NCBI GenBank assembly: GCA_900543155.1
Contig: UQQN01000011.1
Span: 1-38,832 of the forward strand
Length of the DNA stretch: 38,832 bases
Direction: 5' to 3'
Origin: an uncultured Prevotella sp.
GTDB lineage: Bacteria > Bacteroidota > Bacteroidia > Bacteroidales > Bacteroidaceae
The notes under the pieces are model-generated. The model was not told the origin of the DNA. It saw nothing but the letters and a program-made list of their open reading frames with translations, and did not search any database. Within the stretch, counting starts at the first letter, position 1. Every line of letters starts with the position of its first letter. Positions 32,757 to 38,832 of the stretch are shown here, in pieces. The translations under genes and the position numbers were made by a program.

Positions 32757-33176
32757 ATGGCAACTTTATATCCTGAGAAAGTGAAGTATATTATTGTGCA
32801 TTGCTCGGCTACGGCAGAGGGTAAGGATTTTTGCGCAAAGGACATAGACCGTTGGCATCGTGCTAAAGGTTGGGACGGTATAGGGTATCACTATGTGGTG
32901 AAACTTGATGGCACCGTGGAGAAAGGACGCGATGAAACTAAGGTGGGCGCACATTGCGCTGGCGTGAATGGCATAAGCCTTGGTGTGTGCTATATTGGTG
33001 GACTCGCTGCGGACGGACGCACGCCTAAGGACACACGAACCGTGGCACAGAAGGCTGCGCTGGTGGCACTTGTGAAACGGTTGAAGAAGAAGTATCCGAG
33101 AGCTCGGGTGGTGGGACACCATTACTTTAATAAAGGGAAGGCTTGCCCTTGCTTTGAGGCGGAGAAGGAGTTTTAA
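32757..33176 (+). CDS. Endolysin, N-acetylmuramoyl-L-alanine amidase (Amidase_2)
   Basis: The 139-aa enzyme cuts the amide bond between N-acetylmuramic acid and the peptide in peptidoglycan. Zinc ligands are His15 (YIIVHCSAT), His121 or His122 (GHHYF) and Cys130 (ACPCF), close to T7 lysozyme's His17, His122 and Cys130. Tyr45, in IGYHYVV, matches the family's catalytic tyrosine. It has no signal peptide, so it needs the holin to reach the wall. Its stop is followed directly by a CTAG array. Confidence 0.92.
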   Translation: MATLYPEKVKYIIVHCSATAEGKDFCAKDIDRWHRAKGWDGIGYHYVVKLDGTVEKGRDETKVGAHCAGVNGISLGVCYIGGLAADGRTPKDTRTVAQKAALVALVKRLKKKYPRARVVGHHYFNKGKACPCFEAEKEF

Positions 33177-33250
33177 TAGATGGCTAGATGGGCTAGATGG
33201 GCTAGATGGGCTAGATAGGCTAGATGAGCTAGACAGACTACTAGATAGAA
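33177..33250 (+). repeat. CTAG array 2 (9-bp units)
   Basis: After the amidase stop (TAA, immediately followed by TAG) come GATGGCTA, GATGGGCTA (three times), GATAGGCTA, GATGAGCTA, GACAGACTA and CTAGATAGAA. This is the most regular copy. It ends 10 bp before the spanin start and has no GGCTGGCGCGATGA block. Confidence 0.85.
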
Positions 33251-33260
33251 GATTGATGGT

Positions 33261-33674
33261 ATGCGTAATTTGATTTTTTTGTGGGCTTTGGTGTTGGTGT
33301 GCTCTTGTGCTACTCGGGTGGAGTATGTGCCTGTGGTTCGGGTGCAGACTGATACGCTGAAGGTGACGGTGGACCGTATAGACAGTGTGGTGAAGCACGA
33401 TAGTGTGTTTGTGGTGCATGAGAAACGGGGCGACTCGGTTTTTGTGACACAAACAAAGGTGGTGACAAACGACCGCTTGCGTGTGCGCCATGACACGGTG
33501 TATAAGGTGAAAGTAGACACGCTGCGCTTGCCCGAAACTGTTAACACACGGTGCAGACATCCTACTACAACTCGAAAGGATTATTGGGGCACGGTGCGTA
33601 AATGCTGCTTGTGGATAGGTGCTTGGGTAATGGTGGTGTGGTTAGTTTGTAGATTTGGTAGGCTTAAAAAATAA
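33261..33674 (+). CDS. Probable unimolecular spanin (lipoprotein with C-terminal membrane helix)
   Basis: The 137-aa protein begins with a lipoprotein-type signal (MRNLIFLWALVLVCSC; candidate lipid Cys16 after Ser). A strand-rich periplasmic part follows (KHDSVFVVHEKRGDSVFVTQ), and it ends with a membrane helix, CCLWIGAWVMVVWLVC. Outer-membrane lipid anchor plus inner-membrane helix in one chain is the arrangement of u-spanins, such as T1 gp11, which fuse the outer and inner membranes at the end of lysis. The position after the endolysin supports this. The Cys at -2 of the lipobox is unusual. Confidence 0.65.
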   Translation: MRNLIFLWALVLVCSCATRVEYVPVVRVQTDTLKVTVDRIDSVVKHDSVFVVHEKRGDSVFVTQTKVVTNDRLRVRHDTVYKVKVDTLRLPETVNTRCRHPTTTRKDYWGTVRKCCLWIGAWVMVVWLVCRFGRLKK

Positions 33675-33682
33675 AAAGGACT

Positions 33683-34759
33683 ATGGCTGTGACGGTAAAA
33701 CAAGAATGGCGCGATGGGATGTTTCCGAGTGAACTCAACGTGATAGAGTTGGAGGGATGCGGTGAACAAGTAAGGGTGGTGCTAAAACTCGGAGATAATA
33801 CAGTGTTTGAAGCTACACTCACTACGTTAAAAGGCAAGGTGAGAATGGAAAACCTTATGCCTTTGCTTCGCGACAAAACAACCGACCCAATAGACGGAGT
33901 GCAACCACAATCTCTCAGCTTAAATGTAGACGGCAAAGATTTGGAAGAATGCAGATGCTTGCTTATTCCGTGTCGTGTGCGTGTGGCAGATGTTACAGCT
34001 ATGCAGGTGGTGAATAATGCGTTTTTGACGTTTGCTGGGCGCGAACCCAAACTTATACCCCAACAAGCGAAAGAAATGCTTTATTGGTATAACTTCGATG
34101 AGGTTCTGAGCAATGTGAAGGCTACTGCCAATGCCTGTTGGTGGAACGCTGAGACACAGCAAGTGGAGGAAACCGAGCAAAGACTTGAGGTAGGCGAAAA
34201 TGTTGAAGGGGGATTGTTCTATTTAGACGCTTCGCCCCAAATGCTCACTGCGCCCCGTGGCGATCACGCTGCGTGGGCCTTGGTGAGCTATGAGGTGAAG
34301 GTGGGTGCTCGCACCATGCGCTACAGGCTGATGCCACAAGGCATGAACTTGGCACCAGTGACGGGTATTCGCTATCGTAATGCACTCGGGGTAGATGATA
34401 CGTTCTACTTTTTTGGTGCGGTGACAGAGAAACTTAAACCTACGTATAGCGCTGCGCAAATAGGAGGCGTTACTCGTAACTATCGCATAGAGGCACAAAC
34501 GGAGTGGGAGGCACAAACAGGACCTATGACGCGTGGCATGGAACGCTTGTTGCACGATGTGGCGGTGGCACGTAGGGCTTGGCTGTTGGCTGATGGCGAG
34601 GAAATTACGCTGACGGGGTGTGAAATAAAGCAGAGTAATGAATGGGGCATTACGCCTACTGCTGCTGTGAGCTGGCGCGAAGCAGGCGAGGGACAACGCT
34701 TGATGGCTCCGACGGGTGTGCGGACATTTGACGGGAGCTTTGACGAGGCTTTCTTGTAA
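33683..34759 (+). CDS. Phage virion protein of unknown role (358 aa)
   Basis: A soluble protein with mixed strands and helices. Segments include MAVTVKQEWRDGMFPSELNV, then LDASPQMLTAPRGDHAAWAL, then YFFGAVTEKLKPTYSAAQIG. The C-terminus is TFDGSFDEAFL. I recall similar proteins in Bacteroidales phages without a label. Its place between the lysis cassette and the portal-like gene suggests tail or baseplate structure. It starts 8 bp after the spanin stop and ends at a CTAG array. Confidence 0.55.
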   Translation: MAVTVKQEWRDGMFPSELNVIELEGCGEQVRVVLKLGDNTVFEATLTTLKGKVRMENLMPLLRDKTTDPIDGVQPQSLSLNVDGKDLEECRCLLIPCRVRVADVTAMQVVNNAFLTFAGREPKLIPQQAKEMLYWYNFDEVLSNVKATANACWWNAETQQVEETEQRLEVGENVEGGLFYLDASPQMLTAPRGDHAAWALVSYEVKVGARTMRYRLMPQGMNLAPVTGIRYRNALGVDDTFYFFGAVTEKLKPTYSAAQIGGVTRNYRIEAQTEWEAQTGPMTRGMERLLHDVAVARRAWLLADGEEITLTGCEIKQSNEWGITPTAAVSWREAGEGQRLMAPTGVRTFDGSFDEAFL

Positions 34760-34830
34760 GAGGGCTAGAGGGGCTAGACGGACTAGACGAGCTAGACGGA
34801 CTAGAGGGACTAGAAGGGCTGGCGCGATGA
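34760..34830 (+). repeat. CTAG array 3 with GGCTGGCGCGATGA block
   Basis: Directly after the TAA stop come GAGGGGCTA, GACGGACTA, GACGAGCTA, GACGGACTA, GAGGGACTA and GAAGGGCTG, ending in GGCTGGCGCGATGA (34817-34830). The portal-like gene starts 22 bp later. Confidence 0.85.
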
Positions 34831-34852
34831 AATAAAAAAGTATAAAGAAAAA

Positions 34853-36187
34853 ATGACAACTTCGGAGATATTTGACATACCGCAGACACCGTTTCAGGCG
34901 GTGATGCAAGAGGTGGCGGACACAACCTCGGTTTTTGACTCGCCTGGTGGACGGTTGCATGTGCGACCTGTGCCTGGGTTTGAGCATGAGATGTATGTGC
35001 CTTATGGCGATGACAACCAATTGCCCTATGAACTGATTGCGTTGGTGGGGGGAGACGAGGTGACGGCACAGAATAAACTGTTTAATGTGCTGACTTGCTA
35101 TGGGGCAGGACTGCGCATGGTGGATGCTGCATCGGGCGAGGTGACGCAAAACGCAGACGTGAAAAGTTGGATGCGCCGTCAGTTTATGCCCAGATATATG
35201 CTTGACCAAATGACGGACATGAAATATTTTTACTACTCGGTGTGCGTGATTATCTTGAATCGTGAGGGTACGCGCATTAACCGTTTGGTGCATAAGGAGG
35301 CTTGCTACTGCCGACTGGAGCAAGCGGATAAGCGTGGACGCATTGGGCATGTGTATTATGCAAATTGGCAGGACTACCAAGAAACGCTGTCGGGTGTGGA
35401 AAGAATAGAGTTGTTGGATCCTGACGACCCTTATGGGGACTTATGCCAACGTATGGGGATTGACCCTGACACGCGACGACCTAATGGGCGACCCAAACAT
35501 CGGTGCAGAAAGTTTGCTATGCTGATGCGATTCCCGACGGCTGGGTGCCAATATTACCCTATCCCCTACTGGAGTGCGGTGTTGCGAGGTGGATCGTATG
35601 ACGAGAAGCGTTTGATTTCGACTGGTAAGCGTGCGAAGCTTAGAAACACGACGAGTGTGAAGTATCAGGTGGAGATTGAGCGTTCGTATTGGCAACGTAT
35701 TTGCACTGAGGAGAACATTACGGACCCTGTGGAGATGCAGGAGCGTGTGAAGCGCGAGAAGGAGAACATTAAGAACTTTGTGTGTGGTGTGGAGAACTCG
35801 GGCAAGGCTTGGATTAGTGGCTACTATGTGAACCCTGATGGGCACGAGGTGCGCGATATTCGCGTGACGAACATTGAGGGTCAGAAGGAAGGTGGCGACT
35901 GGAACGAGGATGTGCAGGCTGCTGCGAACACGATTTGCTATGCTGACAATGTGCACCCTAACCTTGTGGGTGCTGTGCCTGGTAAGACGCAAACGAATAA
36001 CTCGGGCTCGGATAAGCGAGAGTTGTTCACGATGAAGCAGGCTTTGGAGATTGCTTTTCATGATATGCTGCTTGTGCCCTTGCATGTGGTGTGCTGGTTT
36101 AATGGTTGGAAGGATGTGGTGCCACAGATACCGATGATTCAGTTGACTACGCTGGATAAGCACAAGGATGCGGAGGTGGTGAAATAG
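34853..36187 (+). CDS. Portal-like protein (444 aa)
   Basis: Features typical of Bacteroidales phage portals are YVPYGDDNQLPYELIALVGG near residue 42, NKLFNVLTCYGAGLRMVD near 70-87, and a helical C-terminus ELFTMKQALEIAFHDMLLVP. The portal is the dodecameric ring through which DNA enters the prohead. The length is right for this family. It lies far from terL and after the lysis genes, an unusual order. A different head-tail structural protein is the main alternative. Confidence 0.65.
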   Translation: MTTSEIFDIPQTPFQAVMQEVADTTSVFDSPGGRLHVRPVPGFEHEMYVPYGDDNQLPYELIALVGGDEVTAQNKLFNVLTCYGAGLRMVDAASGEVTQNADVKSWMRRQFMPRYMLDQMTDMKYFYYSVCVIILNREGTRINRLVHKEACYCRLEQADKRGRIGHVYYANWQDYQETLSGVERIELLDPDDPYGDLCQRMGIDPDTRRPNGRPKHRCRKFAMLMRFPTAGCQYYPIPYWSAVLRGGSYDEKRLISTGKRAKLRNTTSVKYQVEIERSYWQRICTEENITDPVEMQERVKREKENIKNFVCGVENSGKAWISGYYVNPDGHEVRDIRVTNIEGQKEGGDWNEDVQAAANTICYADNVHPNLVGAVPGKTQTNNSGSDKRELFTMKQALEIAFHDMLLVPLHVVCWFNGWKDVVPQIPMIQLTTLDKHKDAEVVK

Positions 36188-36292
36188 ATGGACTAGAGGA
36201 GATAGACGGGCTAGAGGGACTAGACGGACTAGAGGGACTAGACGGGACTAGAGGGGCTGGCGCGATGACTAGAGAGGGGGTAGATGAGGACT
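36185..36292 (+). repeat. CTAG array 4 with GGCTGGCGCGATGA block
   Basis: The stop TAG at 36185-36187 is also the first repeat element. Units GATGGACTA, GACGGGCTA, GAGGGACTA, GACGGACTA, GAGGGACTA and GACGGGACTA lead to GAGGGGCTG and the block GGCTGGCGCGATGA at 36255-36268. A CTAGAGAGGGGGTAGATGAGG tail follows. Confidence 0.85.
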
Positions 36293-36309
36293 AAATTAAG
36301 AAAAGAGTT

Positions 36310-37200
36310 ATGGTTGAAATAGATAAAAATACTTTTGAGCGGGTGGTGCCTGCTTTTAAAACGCCTACTGGTGAGGTGTTTAAGAAGGTGGAGCGATTTG
36401 TGAAGGAGGCTGCTGCTGAATGGGACTCGGTGATGGTGGAGGGAGCTAAACTCTCGGCTGTTATTGAGGAGAAACTGAAGGTGGCTATTTGCTCGAGAGC
36501 TGCTTATAATGCTATGCCTCACTTGGACTTGGTGCTTACGCCTACTGGTTTTGGCATTGTGAGTAACCAAAACACGGCTCCTGCATCGAAGGAACGTGTG
36601 GGGGCGTTGCGTGAACAGTTGCGCATGGATGCCAGCCGTATGGAAGACGATGTGATGGAGTATTTGGCCTGGCAGAACCTGATGGTGGATAGACAAATGC
36701 GGGTGAGAAACTTGCTTTGGACTGCGCGACTGATGGACCGCTATGGCATTAGACCGAATGACAATGTGCTTGAGCGATTGTTTCAGCGCAATGTGTTGTG
36801 GCAAGCTCCTTACTTTTATGGCTATGGTGCGAGAACTAGGGACTCGCGCAGGGTGTATGAGGAGGAGAAGCAGGAGCTTATGACGGCTATGCATGATGCG
36901 AACGCAAGACTTGTGGATGTGATTTCGCCTGAACTGAATGAGGCTTTGATAGCCTTTCAGTATGGTGGGGTTAAGCCTGATGACACGGTATTATACGCTA
37001 TGTTGCTTGAAAATGCGCGTTATTTGCTTGCAGCCTACGTGATGCAGCAACCGACGGCTCACTTTGAGCGACAGCTGCTCGACATGCTGATGAAGCATGC
37101 TGCTGAGATTCCTGAATTTTACAATAGTAGGACTTATGAGGCCTACAAGGTGAAGGCTTATGAAAATGGGAAAGATGATACGTGCTACTTCTTCTGTTAA
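36310..37200 (+). CDS. DUF6712-like connector protein (296 aa)
   Basis: The sequence resembles the DUF6712 family seen next to portals in Bacteroidales phages: AICSRAAYNAMPHLDLVLTP, then GFGIVSNQNTAPASKERVGA. The remaining two thirds are helical, with YLAWQNLMVDRQMRVRNLLW. A head-tail adaptor role is a reasonable inference from position. It follows the portal-like gene after an array and overlaps the next gene by 41 bp. Confidence 0.6.
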   Translation: MVEIDKNTFERVVPAFKTPTGEVFKKVERFVKEAAAEWDSVMVEGAKLSAVIEEKLKVAICSRAAYNAMPHLDLVLTPTGFGIVSNQNTAPASKERVGALREQLRMDASRMEDDVMEYLAWQNLMVDRQMRVRNLLWTARLMDRYGIRPNDNVLERLFQRNVLWQAPYFYGYGARTRDSRRVYEEEKQELMTAMHDANARLVDVISPELNEALIAFQYGGVKPDDTVLYAMLLENARYLLAAYVMQQPTAHFERQLLDMLMKHAAEIPEFYNSRTYEAYKVKAYENGKDDTCYFFC

Positions 37201-37891
37201 GAACGGAGAGGTGGTGGTGGAACTGCCCAATGGGTGGAAGCAACTGACTGACGGACAACGACGCTATGTGTGTGACTTGCTGAGTGCTGAAGCCTGGACG
37301 ATGGACGAGGTGAAGGCACTGCTGATTGTGAGACTTGGTGGTGCAAGGCTTAGGCAATGGCGTGGTGCAGATAGGCAAAAGGAGTTGGCTATGCAGATAG
37401 CTGAGGGCATGGCTTTGCTTGACTGGATGGATGCTCCACCTGATGAACCTTCGTTGCTTGGCGAGATTGATGGGTGCAAGGCTAAGGATGCTATGCTTTA
37501 TGGCGTGGCGTTTAGGGACTATTTGGCAATAGAAAATTATTATCAAGGCTACTTGATGAGTAAGGATGATGCTGCGCTCGATGCGATGGGCAGTGTGATG
37601 TATGGCGGATTGCACAAGGTATTTACACGTGGCGAACGCTATATGCTGTTGCTATGGATGGTTGGACTTAAAGGGGCGTATGCTCGGATGTTTCCCCACC
37701 TTTTTAGCCAAACGGCAGAAGAGGGTGGGGAGGCTCCCGATCCGCGTGAGGTGATGTGTGCTGAGATTCGTGCGTTGACTGGTGGCGACATAACTAAGAC
37801 TAAGGCGGTGCTTGATGCTGACACGATTGATGCGCTAACAGAACTTGACGCTAAGGCACGGGAGAGTGAGGAATTAAGTATTAAGTGTTAA
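37160..37891 (+). CDS. Hypothetical late protein (243 aa)
   Basis: A helical protein with WKQLTDGQRRYVCDLLSAEA and GLHKVFTRGERYMLLLWMVG, no signal peptide. It resembles small structural or chaperone proteins in Bacteroidales phage tails, with no known function. Three possible starts lie in the overlap (37160, 37166, 37175). Its last seven codons and stop lie inside a 7-bp tandem repeat (37873-37907). Confidence 0.6.
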   Translation: MKMGKMIRATSSVKNGEVVVELPNGWKQLTDGQRRYVCDLLSAEAWTMDEVKALLIVRLGGARLRQWRGADRQKELAMQIAEGMALLDWMDAPPDEPSLLGEIDGCKAKDAMLYGVAFRDYLAIENYYQGYLMSKDDAALDAMGSVMYGGLHKVFTRGERYMLLLWMVGLKGAYARMFPHLFSQTAEEGGEAPDPREVMCAEIRALTGGDITKTKAVLDADTIDALTELDAKARESEELSIKC

Positions 37892-37907
37892 GTGTTAAGT
37901 ATTAAGT
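37873..37907 (+). repeat. 7-bp tandem repeat (ATTAAGT/GTTAAGT, five copies)
   Basis: Five contiguous units, ATTAAGT, ATTAAGT, GTTAAGT, GTTAAGT, ATTAAGT, span the 3' end of one gene and the gap before the next. The upstream gene's stop TAA falls within the repeat, so slippage changes its C-terminus and the intergenic spacing. It is a third type of tandem repeat in the late region, distinct from the 9-bp and 11-bp arrays. Confidence 0.75.
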
Positions 37908-37911
37908 ATTG

Positions 37912-38418
37912 ATGGACGAACGCGAAAATAAACAGCCCTTTGACTTTGTGAGTTACATGGGGCAACTCGTGAATGAGAATAAATTGGCGCAGAAGGAGGG
38001 TTTTGCGGTGACTACTTGCTCGGGGATTGAGCACCTGGAGGGTATGTTGGAGATGTATCAGACAGGGGCGAACTTTGTGTGTACGAGTGATGTGTGTCAA
38101 GAGAGTTTGTTCACTTCGAGCGGTGGATGGTTTAAGCGCAGGGTTTTCACTGTGTTTGTGTTGGCTCGGTATGCGTATGGCGACGGTGCGGACTATGCTG
38201 CGAAGATGGGGCTTTGCCGTGAGTTGTTCAGGCAGATGTGTGCGAGGTTTATTCGTGACAGTGAGGAATTGCAGACGCGGTTGCTTTACTTGAACACGGG
38301 GGACATTCGGAGTAATGAGTTGGGTGGTATGTTTTTGAATGGTTGCACGGGGCTTTATTTTATGCTGTCGATGGATGAGCCTACGGACTTGGTTTATAAT
38401 GCGGAGGAATGGTTATGA
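37912..38418 (+). CDS. Hypothetical late protein (168 aa)
   Basis: The ATG at 37912 is preferred over a TTG one codon earlier. The protein begins MDERENKQPFDFVSYMGQLV and contains LYLNTGDIRSNELGGMFLNG and LYFMLSMDEPTDLVYNAEEW. Such proteins occur in Bacteroidales phages between portal and tail genes; the function is not known. It overlaps the next gene by ATGA, so they are probably translated together. Confidence 0.65.
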   Translation: MDERENKQPFDFVSYMGQLVNENKLAQKEGFAVTTCSGIEHLEGMLEMYQTGANFVCTSDVCQESLFTSSGGWFKRRVFTVFVLARYAYGDGADYAAKMGLCRELFRQMCARFIRDSEELQTRLLYLNTGDIRSNELGGMFLNGCTGLYFMLSMDEPTDLVYNAEEWL

Positions 38419-38654
38419 AGATGCGTAAGATTTATTTGAAGGATGCGTTGCGACTGCTTGAGGATAAGGAGGCGCATGACTTGAAGGTGTGGAAGTTGAG
38501 CACTGGGGATATTTTGCACTATAAAGGGGCAGTGTGCGTGGGTGGCTGGAACCGCGGTGGCACGCATAGGGTGAAGCTGCCTAAGAGTGCGCTGATTAGG
38601 GAGTTTCGGGATGTGACGTTGTTTGAGGTGGATGGCATGGAGGTGTATTGGTGA
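38415..38654 (+). CDS. Hypothetical small protein (79 aa)
   Basis: The ATG at 38415 forms an ATGA overlap with the preceding stop and is preferred over ATG at 38409. The product begins MKMRKIYLKDALRLLEDKEA and is beta-rich afterwards (VWKLSTGDILHYKGAVCVGG). No function is recognised. The stop TGA is followed immediately by TAG and the fifth CTAG array. Confidence 0.6.
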   Translation: MKMRKIYLKDALRLLEDKEAHDLKVWKLSTGDILHYKGAVCVGGWNRGGTHRVKLPKSALIREFRDVTLFEVDGMEVYW

Positions 38655-38790
38655 TAGATGGGTAGATGGGCTAGACGGACTAGAAGGCTGGCGCGATGAA
38701 TGGGGGCTGGATGGGCTAGAGGGCTGGCGCGATGAATGAGGGCTAGACGGACTAGAGGGACTGGACGAACTAGAGGGGCTGGCGCGATGG
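38655..38790 (+). repeat. CTAG array 5 with three GGCTGGCGCGATGA blocks
   Basis: Starting right after TGA, GATGGGTA, GATGGGCTA, GACGGACTA and GAAGGCTG lead to the first block at 38686-38699. A shorter repeat leads to the second at 38722-38735, and GACGGACTA, GAGGGACTG, GACGAACTA, GAGGGGCTG lead to the third at 38777-38790 (ending GATGG instead of GATGA). It is the longest array seen, and continues toward the window edge. Confidence 0.85.
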
Positions 38791-38811
38791 ATGTTTTTAA
38801 AAAAAAAGGAA

Positions 38812-38832
38812 ATGGTTCGAATGATGGAGAAT
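38812..38832 (+). CDS. Start of a gene cut by the window edge
   Basis: ATG 38812 follows an A-rich tract (TTAAAAAAAAAGGAA), which suits initiation in this phylum, and seven codons (MVRMMEN) are visible. It is probably the next late gene, but too short to judge. Confidence 0.3.

Larger units (their letters stand above)
13000..38832 (+). mobile_element. Prophage, left and central part (continues past the right edge)
   Basis: The element starts at or just after tRNA-Pro with an integrase. It then carries repressor, replication, packaging, head, lysis and portal-like genes, all on the plus strand. The left attachment site should overlap the tRNA 3' end (about 12,970-13,060). The right site is not in the window, so the core sequence cannot be defined. 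The packaging and head genes look intact, which suggests a functional or recently functional phage. No tape-measure protein, tail sheath or reverse transcriptase is seen in this part. Confidence 0.9.

Noticed and set aside
32766..33560. 264-aa minus-strand ORF with a Ser/Pro-rich stretch
   Set aside because: The low-complexity stretch is the translated CTAG array; the rest is antisense to the amidase and spanin genes.
34223..35380. 385-aa minus-strand ORF
   Set aside because: It runs antisense to two supported late genes and reads through a CTAG array as LVRLARLVRL-type repeats.
36238..36894. 218-aa minus-strand ORF
   Set aside because: Antisense to the DUF6712-like gene and the CTAG array, with no recognisable features.

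Overview
The window looks like chromosome of a Bacteroidales bacterium, probably Prevotella-like, carrying the left and central part of an integrated tailed phage. The evidence for the host group is indirect but consistent. Promoter-like sites repeatedly match the Bacteroidetes pattern (TTG, about 18-20 bp, then TAnnTTTG), most genes lack clear Shine-Dalgarno sequences, and the protein families (TamB with a GTG start, PdxJ, NAD kinase, RecG, a Bacteroidetes-type phage integrase, DUF5053-like and DUF6712-like phage proteins) fit that phylum.

Host part (1 to about 13,000). Three genes read leftwards: a 1483-aa TamB-like envelope protein, an ABC exporter and NAD kinase. Four genes read rightwards: pdxJ, a DJ-1/PfpI protein, recG and a BASS-like transporter. 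A tRNA-Pro(TGG) gene with its own promoter follows. The NAD kinase reading frame is broken in a run of seven A residues near its 5' end. The spaces around tamB hold a dispersed family of intergenic repeats and palindromes.

Prophage (about 13,000 to beyond the right edge). A tyrosine integrase lies directly downstream of tRNA-Pro, which is the usual position for insertion at a tRNA 3' end. Every phage gene seen reads rightwards. The order is: integrase; a repressor-like HTH protein with palindromic operators upstream; small HTH and membrane proteins; a region with two tRNA-like T arms; a 1056-aa primase-helicase; a run of small early genes including dUTPase; a 58-aa gene with its own promoter and terminators; a DUF5053-like gene; a 190-bp cluster of ACTACA/TGTAGT iterons; a small conserved gene and large terminase; an 11-bp minisatellite; ClpP-like prohead protease with a nested scaffold start; major capsid protein; probable tail and fibre genes; a lysis cassette (holin, T7-lysozyme-type amidase, probable u-spanin); then a portal-like protein and connector-like genes. 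The right attachment site and most of the tail module are outside the window.

The most unusual signals are non-coding. Five arrays of a 9-bp CTAG-containing unit begin exactly at stop codons in the late region, and three of them contain one or more copies of a 14-bp block, GGCTGGCGCGATGA or one base off. There is also the helically spaced iteron array, the 11-bp GT-rich minisatellite ahead of the head genes, and a predicted small RNA transcribed against the phage between holin and endolysin. All functional assignments come from reading sequence and remembered family features. No database search was possible.
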